The translations under genes were made by a program, and so were the position numbers. The notes beneath the pieces are model-generated. The model saw nothing but the letters and a program-made list of their open reading frames with translations. It searched no databases and was not told the DNA's origin. A stretch of DNA of 64,000 bases. Origin: Hordeum vulgare subsp. vulgare. Its lineage: Eukaryota; Streptophyta; Magnoliopsida; Poales; Poaceae. Shown here one piece after another: positions 58,601-64,000 of this stretch; positions within the stretch are counted from its first letter, which is position 1; each line of letters begins with the position of its first letter. The DNA lies in contig NC_058520.1 in the NCBI RefSeq assembly GCF_904849725.1, positions 535,422,083 to 535,486,082 on the forward strand. The letters run 5' to 3'.

Positions 58601-60328
58601 ACCACAACTAAACATGCATTTCTATTGCAACTAAAAATACCAGGGGCTAAACAAAACATCTAAGAAGAACTTCCTAGTTGACAACTAATTCAAACGAGGC
58701 ACGGAATAAATCCTACGAATTAAACAAAAGGGCAACTTAGCAAAATATCTCGCGAACTAACTTACTCAAAAGCTAAAACTAATTGCATAGAAAAATCCCT
58801 ACCCCGGAAACATATAAAATATGTGGGGTTGCGCAACAAATTAATGCCACACGAAAATGCGGGAAAGATAACCTATACACGGGAAAATAAACTACCGGCA
58901 AATCCCTACACGCAAAAATATCAATGACCGCTCTAAAATACGTAGAAAAATGGTCCCTAAAACATGGACTTTTATTCTACGGCATACGAGCAATCCGGAC
59001 TTGCGAGAAAAATAAATACGGGGCGTAACCTATTGAAACAACACGCAAATCTAGGCGTTTGGCACGTTAAACTACGACAAACAAATATGCAAATTTTAAA
59101 TTCGTATTCTACACGCAAAACTATCACAAAACCTTGGGCGCTGGGGAGGCCGGAGCTGGGCCGGCTCCTAGCCATCTGGGCCACGGGAGGAGGCAGGCCC
59201 ACGCGAGCTGAGTCCCAGGCGCAGGGTTCCTCGCCCCCTCGTCCTCCCGACCTGGGACTGCTGGCGGCGGCGGCAGCAGGCGAGGCATCGGCGGGGGGGG
59301 GGGGGGGGTCGAACTCCGACGAGGGGCGTCGGGATCCGGTCGGGAACGGGCAGCTCCGGCCTGCCCGCACCGGATCCAGGCGACGGCGACGCGAAACGGG
59401 CGCGCGGCTGCTGGCCGGTGGCGGGGATGACGCCGGCAGCTGCTGGTCTTGGCCGGCGGCTCGGGGATCCGGCAGGCAGGGCCGGCAAGGCCGGATCCAG
59501 GCAACGGGGAGGCGACCAGGGACGACGTGCTGGCGACGGGAGGAGGCAGCGCGCAGGCGAGGCCTAGAGGGGCGCGGCCACGGGAGCAGGGAGCTCGGCC
59601 GAACGGCGACGGCGGCCAGATGGGCCCGAGAGGGCTGGTTGCGGGCTCGGTGGGCCCGGCGGCTGGAGGAGGGAGACAGGGAGGCTAGGGTTTGGTGGGG
59701 TGGTGCGGAAAACAAGGAGGGATTAGGGAGAGGCTGTCTAATTAATGGCATGGGGGCTATAAATAGACAAACGGAGGGGCTTGGTTAACCGGAATCGCGT
59801 TCCGGATCCAACCGTGCGGTCGGATTCGAACGATTCCGAACGCGGGTATGGGTACGCGGCCATGTAGAGGGGATAACCGGAGACAAGAGGGAGAACGGGC
59901 GGCGCGGCGCGAATTTTAAAACACCGACAGACGTCCGATGGTAGACCGATTACGGTGCCGCTATGGTCGACCGTTCGGGTACCAGACGGACTCCGATCGC
60001 GGCAAAATTCGACGGGCAGCCTAGGTATATCTAATCACGACCGCGTGTCAAGTTTCACCTCGATCAGAGAAAGTTTTACGCACACTTTAAAAACAGGGTT
60101 ACGACGGTGCCGCGGGCGCGTGCGTGTGCAGTCGGGCTTAGAACGGACAACGACGCGAACCGGCAACTAACAACGGATGCAAGTTTTGAAAACTGGCGGC
60201 AACGGAGATGCCAATGCAATGCTGATGATGCGCATGATGCGATGATGATGCGACAAAAGAAAATAGACACACGACGAAAACGGAAAGGAAAAGGGAATCT
60301 TCTGGAACGTCGGTCTCGGGCTGTCACA
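55697..60328 (-). repeat. LARD 5' LTR
   Basis: 4632 bp. About 20 differences in the first 1.05 kb against the other LTR by eye (near 2%), many of them C/T or G/A at CpG sites. A 219-bp deletion relative to the other LTR lies at about 59134, between CC dinucleotides. A run of 16 G at 59293-59308 replaces a shorter run in the sister LTR. A TATA-like 'ctattta' lies on the minus strand near 59759-59766. Confidence 0.9.
59293..59308. repeat. G16 homopolymer
   Basis: Uninterrupted G run in the LARD 5' LTR; the sister LTR has a 7-G run at about 51335-51341. Confidence 0.9.
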
Positions 60329-60333
60329 CTAGG

Positions 60334-60695
60334 CCTCATTTTCAAGCATTTTGATATCGTCTATGCTCACTTTTGTTACTTGCTACCTTGCTATTTTTAT
60401 ATTTCCAGATTACAAAAATCAATATCTACTATCATTACTACACTTGTATCACCATCTCTTCGCCGAACTAGTCCTCCAATACAATTTACCATTGTATTTG
60501 GTGTGTTGGGGACACAAGAGACTTTTTATTATTTTGTTGCGGGGTTGATTGAGAGAGACCATCTTCATCCTATGCCTCCCACGGATTGATAAATCTTAGG
60601 TCATCGACTTGAGGGAAATTTGCTACTGTCCTGCAAAACTGTGTGCTTGGAGGCCCAACACGAGTCTACAAGCACAAGTTGTGTAGTAGACATTA
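60334..60695 (+). repeat. Host Gypsy 5' LTR, third piece
   Basis: Continues the LTR after the LARD TSD ('cctcattttcaagcatt'; compare 19880 onward) and ends 'gtagtagacatta', where the family ending is 'gtagacatca'. Confidence 0.85.
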
Positions 60696-60702
60696 AGCTC
60701 TT

Positions 60703-60723
60703 TTCTGTCGCAGTTGTCGGGGA
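60703..60723 (+). other. Degenerate primer-binding site of the host Gypsy element
   Basis: 'tctgtcgcagttgtcgggga' follows the LTR. It resembles the family's TGGCGCCGTTGTCGGGGA (tRNA-Asp complementary) with changes that would weaken priming. Confidence 0.5.
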
Positions 60724-60819
60724 GGTGAGTGCCTCAAGGTATATCTTTAGATATTGCAATTAAATACTTTAGTTTCTTGTTTTTCACTAGTTTGATTTAT
60801 AAAAAGATAACTACAAAAA

Positions 60820-62590
60820 ATGGAATTGAGGTGGTCTCATATTGTTCATCTTTATCATGTCTTTCTTGAAAATGATGAAAAGCAAAATTGTGCTCAATTC
60901 CTAGAGGAAGAAATTATGAAAATTCTTAATAAGAATTCCTTGAATAATGATAGTGATAGAAATATTGTTGGTATGAATTCTATAAATATCCAAAATGGTA
61001 ATGATGATTGCACTAGTCATGACAAAAATGTTTCTTCTAAGCATGTCAATTTTTGTGGAGTGAAAAGACTTTGTGAAAACATGCCTTATAGGATGATAGA
61101 TTTTGTAAGCATAAACACGATAGAACCAATTTTTTGCTCAAAGTAATAGATGAATTTGCTACAAAATTATGTTCTCTTTATCGTATTACTTGTGAACTTT
61201 GCAATAAACTTTGTCACCTTAATTTCCAATGCAAACTTTTTCATGATCAAATCGTGTCCAAATATTGCAATAACTTGATCACCCTTGAACTTTATAATTA
61301 ACTTTGTTTATTTTGGGGCGTGAATAATTGTCACATAAAAATGATTGGTTTGAACCATTCATATTCACGGACCATGCTGAAACTAATTTGAAAGAAATCC
61401 ATATGTTTTGCATGGTAAGTTTTAATGAAAATGCTTATATTGCCAACTATGGAAAGAAGGGAAAAACAATAGAAATAAAAGGAATACTAATGAAAGGGTA
61501 AAGATTTCTACTTTCGCTCATATTGTCTCGCATGATGAAATAGGTGACGAGAAGGAGCTCACTATTCAACCAATGTCATCAATAAGAAGCTCGGAAAAAT
61601 TAAATGAAACCACACATCATGTGGTGAAGAAGAAGAAAAGAAGGAAATATATAGGAAAAAGGGTATCCCTCCCAATTATGTTGCTCCTATTATTGTCGTG
61701 CCTCGTGAGGATGAATCAAAAATAATTGTGGAAGATCATGCACTTGATGATGATTTTGTTATGCATATTGCTTGTTGTCATGACTATGATTGGGAACATA
61801 ATGATACTTCTTACAATCTTGAAAATATTTTTGGCACCAACTTGAGAAATTATGATGATAATAATTGTTATACTATTGGTGATATTCATACTATTAATGA
61901 TGAGAGTGACTATGCTTATGATATGTCAAGCCACAAGCTTGTGGATGCTATGTTTGATGATAATGATATGTTTGAGAATTTATTTGCTACAATTAATGTT
62001 TGTCCAAAACTTGGGGATCCTATGATTAATGAAGATGATCTTTTTAGTTCCCCTACTTTGAATGATGAAATTTGTTATGATGATTGCATGCCTCCTGTTT
62101 ATGATGATTGCAATATTTATGAAAGTGGGTTCGGAAGAGTGCCAACTTTAGGTAATAATTATCCCACTATTTAGGAGGGTGCTGAATCTTTTCAAAATGG
62201 TAAGAGTGGAATTGGATAGGTCATAACTTTATTTAGTGATAATTCCACTATTTCGGAAGTGGTTCTAATTGATTATGACAACAAAGTTGCTAGCTATGAT
62301 GATTATGGTGAGGACATGTATGTTATAAACAATAATGATAACCACGAAACTTGTCATCATGATTTTATTTTTAAATTTGATTATGCCAATCAAATGTCTC
62401 ATGATATTTATTTTGTTGAGTTTGCTCCCACTATTATGAATGAGAATAAATTTGCTTATGTGGAGAGTAGTAAAAATTATATGCATGTGCACATGAAAAG
62501 AATGTTGTATGTGATAGTTATATTGTTGAATTACTTCATCGTGCTACTAAAAATTATTATGAGCGGGGACATATGCTTGTAGGAATTGCA
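60820..62590 (+). pseudogene. Internal-region ORF remnants of the host Gypsy element
   Basis: Open pieces at 60820-61146 (starts MELRWSHIVHLYHVF), 61698-62174 (contains DDCMPPVYDDCNIYESGFG) and 62259-62582 (NDNHETCHHDFIFKFDY, then FVEFAPTIMNENKFAYVES) are separated by stops. They are Asn/Asp-rich and AT-rich. They match the recurrent internal sequence I remember from Sabrina/WHAM-type elements, where it is probably a decayed gag-side ORF or a non-coding spacer. No catalytic or zinc-finger motif is visible, so I assign no function. The next 160 bp (to 62750) continue the same element up to the Angela-type insertion. Confidence 0.5.
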
Positions 62591-62750
62591 ATAATATCAA
62601 GATTCCTCCCTATGCTTTCAAAGTTTTGAAGTCATGCTTTGCGTCGCCTTCCTAAGCAAGTTGATTATTACTCCCATAAATTGTTTGCTCACAAAATCCC
62701 TATGCATAGGAAGTGGGCTAGACTTAAATGTGCTTTTCATATGCTTCATG

Positions 62751-64000
62751 TGTTGGAAATATGCCATAGAGGCAATAATAAATTAGCTGTTATCATATTT
62801 CCTTGTTCATGATAATCATTTATTATCCATGCTATAATTGTATTGATTGGAAACTCAAATACATGTGTGGATACATAGACAACACCGTGTCCCTTGTGAG
62901 CCTCTACTAGACTAGCTCGTTGATAAAAGATGGCTAAGGTTTCCTACCCATAGACTTGAGTTGTCATTTGATAACGGGATCACATCATTAGGAGAATGAT
63001 GTGATGGACAAGACCCGAGATATGAACGTAGCATATGATCGTGTCAGTTTATTGCTATTGTTTTCTGCATGCCAAGTATTTGTTCCTATGACCATGAGAT
63101 CATGCAACTCACTAACATCGGAGGAGTACCTTGTGTGTATCAAATGTAGCAACATAAATGGGTGACTATAAAGATGCTCTACAGGTATCTCTAAGGGTGT
63201 CTATTGAGTTGGAATGGATCAAGACTAGGATTTGTCACTCCGTATCTCGGGGCCCACTCAGTAATACAACATCACAAGAAGCTTGCAGGCAATGCGGCTA
63301 AGGAGTTAGTCACGGGATCATGTATTACGGAATGAGTAAAGAGACTTTCCAGTAACGAGATTGAACTAGGTATGTAGATACCGACGGTCGAATCTCGGGC
63401 AGGTAACATACCGATGGACAAAGGGAACTCCATACGGGATTGATTGAATCCTTGACATCGTGGTTCGACCGATAAAGATAATCATAGAATATGTAGGAAC
63501 CAATATGGGCATCTAGGTTCCGCTATTAGTTATTGACCGTAGAGGTGTCTCGGTCATGTCTACATAGTTCTCAACCCATAGGGTTTGCACACTTAACATT
63601 CGGTGACACTAGTGTAGTATTGGGATATATACGTTGGTTACCGAATGTTGGTCGGAGTCCCGGATGAGATCCCAGACTTCACGAGGAGCTTCGGAATTGT
63701 CCGTAGGTAAAGATTTATATATGGGAAGTCATATTTTTGCTCTCGGAAATTTTTTGGTTTTTATCAGTATTGTATCGGGAAGCTTCCGAAAGGTTCCAGA
63801 GGGTTCCGGAGGAGTCCGGAAAGGTCCCTCCACACCCTAGCAGGTGCATGGTCTGTAAGGGGGCATCCAAGCCTTGTTGGTCCAGCCCCCAAGGGCCCAT
63901 GCAGTTGGGAGGGAAGAGTCCCTAAAGGGGAAGGCACCTCCTAGGTGCCTTGGGGAGGGAGGAAACCTCCCTAGGCCCATGCCCCCTCCTTGGAGGAAGG
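62751..64000 (+). mobile_element. Angela/BARE-type LTR, cut by the right window edge
   Basis: Starts TGTTGGAAATATGCCATAG on the plus strand and aligns with the inverted LTRs at 1173-2960 and 12839-14599 for 1250 bp. It interrupts the host Gypsy internal region after 'gcttcatg'. The TSD would be TCATG (62746-62750), with its partner outside. It cannot be told here whether it is a solo LTR or a full element. Confidence 0.85.

Larger units (their letters stand above)
45705..60328 (-). mobile_element. LARD (Sukkula-type) non-coding LTR retrotransposon
   Basis: Two very long LTRs (45705-52373, holding a nested BARE LTR, and 55697-60328) surround a 3.3-kb internal domain. The perfect TSD is CTAGG (45700-45704 and 60329-60333). 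The PBS beside the right LTR fixes the minus orientation. No gag or pol is present. LTRs of about 4.6-4.8 kb and a 3.3-kb conserved non-coding interior fit the published description of large retrotransposon derivatives of barley and relatives. The LTR end on the minus strand (CGCATCTTGGGCGTGACA) matches the Sukkula LTR primer as I remember it. It depends on other elements' proteins to move. Confidence 0.9.
34155..64000 (+). mobile_element. Sabrina/WHAM-like (Athila-type) Gypsy element hosting the nested insertions, right part off window
   Basis: The 5' LTR starts TAATACGTCTCCAACATATC (34155; family start TGATACGTC) and ends 'gtagtagacatta' at 60695. It is in three pieces, 34155-35039, 45350-45704 and 60334-60695, totalling 1602 bp, about the length of the complete related solo LTR at 18568-20237. 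The joins read continuously when compared with that copy. A degenerate tRNA-Asp-type PBS and a non-coding or gag-like internal region follow to 62750, where an Angela-type LTR interrupts it. Any 3' LTR is outside the window. The family name is from memory. Confidence 0.8.

Noticed and set aside
58964..59788. 274-aa plus and 259-aa minus open frames, with relatives at 51117-51794
   Set aside because: They lie in the GC-rich block of the LARD LTRs, have low-complexity composition, differ between the two LTR copies by frame changes and resemble no protein.

Overview
The window looks like chromosomal DNA of a Triticeae grass (wheat, barley or a relative); I cannot tell which species. The evidence is its repeats: Angela/BARE/WIS-type Copia LTRs running from TGTTGGAA to CCCCAACA, an exact match to my memory of the published Sukkula LTR primer site, a Sabrina/WHAM-type (Athila-like) Gypsy LTR, and Stowaway and Tourist MITEs. 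I identified families from remembered features, not by a search. Only one gene looks like an intact host gene: a four-exon NRT1/PTR (NPF) family transporter on the minus strand at 23739-25837.

Layout. 1-2960 is the 5' LTR and leader of a minus-strand Angela-like Copia element that runs off the left edge. 2961-3489 is a Gypsy LTR remnant, and 3490-7677 is a decayed minus-strand Gypsy element (LTR, PBS, gag, protease, RT). 7678-9300 is an Athila-like remnant. 9300-12838 is mostly AT-rich with little that I recognise. 12839-14599 is a BARE/Angela solo LTR with a perfect target-site duplication (TSD). 14755-15790 is a broken plant-type RNase H domain interrupted by a Tourist-like MITE. 15875-23676 is a Mutator-like element (MULE) with 131-bp terminal inverted repeats. 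It holds a decayed MURA transposase, a solo LTR inside that gene, and a convergent GRF-zinc-finger gene. The NPF gene starts 62 bp beyond the MULE end. A PIF/Harbinger relic (26128-28091) lies upstream of the NPF promoter. 28092-34154 holds small MITEs, a long hairpin, tandem repeats and a 5'-truncated LINE.

From 34155 to the right edge there is one nested stack. The host is a plus-strand Sabrina/WHAM-like Gypsy element. Its 5' LTR is split into three pieces (34155-35039, 45350-45704, 60334-60695) by two insertions. The first is a 10.3-kb gag-only Sirevirus-like Copia element (35040-45344, minus strand, two LTRs of exactly 2413 bp, TSD TAGGG). The second is a 14.6-kb non-coding LARD/Sukkula-type element (45705-60328, minus strand, TSD CTAGG). 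The LARD in turn carries a BARE solo LTR (46752-48567, TSD CGAGT). A further Angela-type LTR (62751 to the edge) sits in the host's internal region.

There is no operon-like logic here. The functional content is one transporter gene bracketed by DNA transposons, set in layers of retrotransposons. The most interesting observations are the young gag-only element, with its palindrome array beside the TATA box and its set of PPT-like motifs, and the MULE carrying a GRF-zinc-finger passenger next to the transporter. I found no clearly new biological system.
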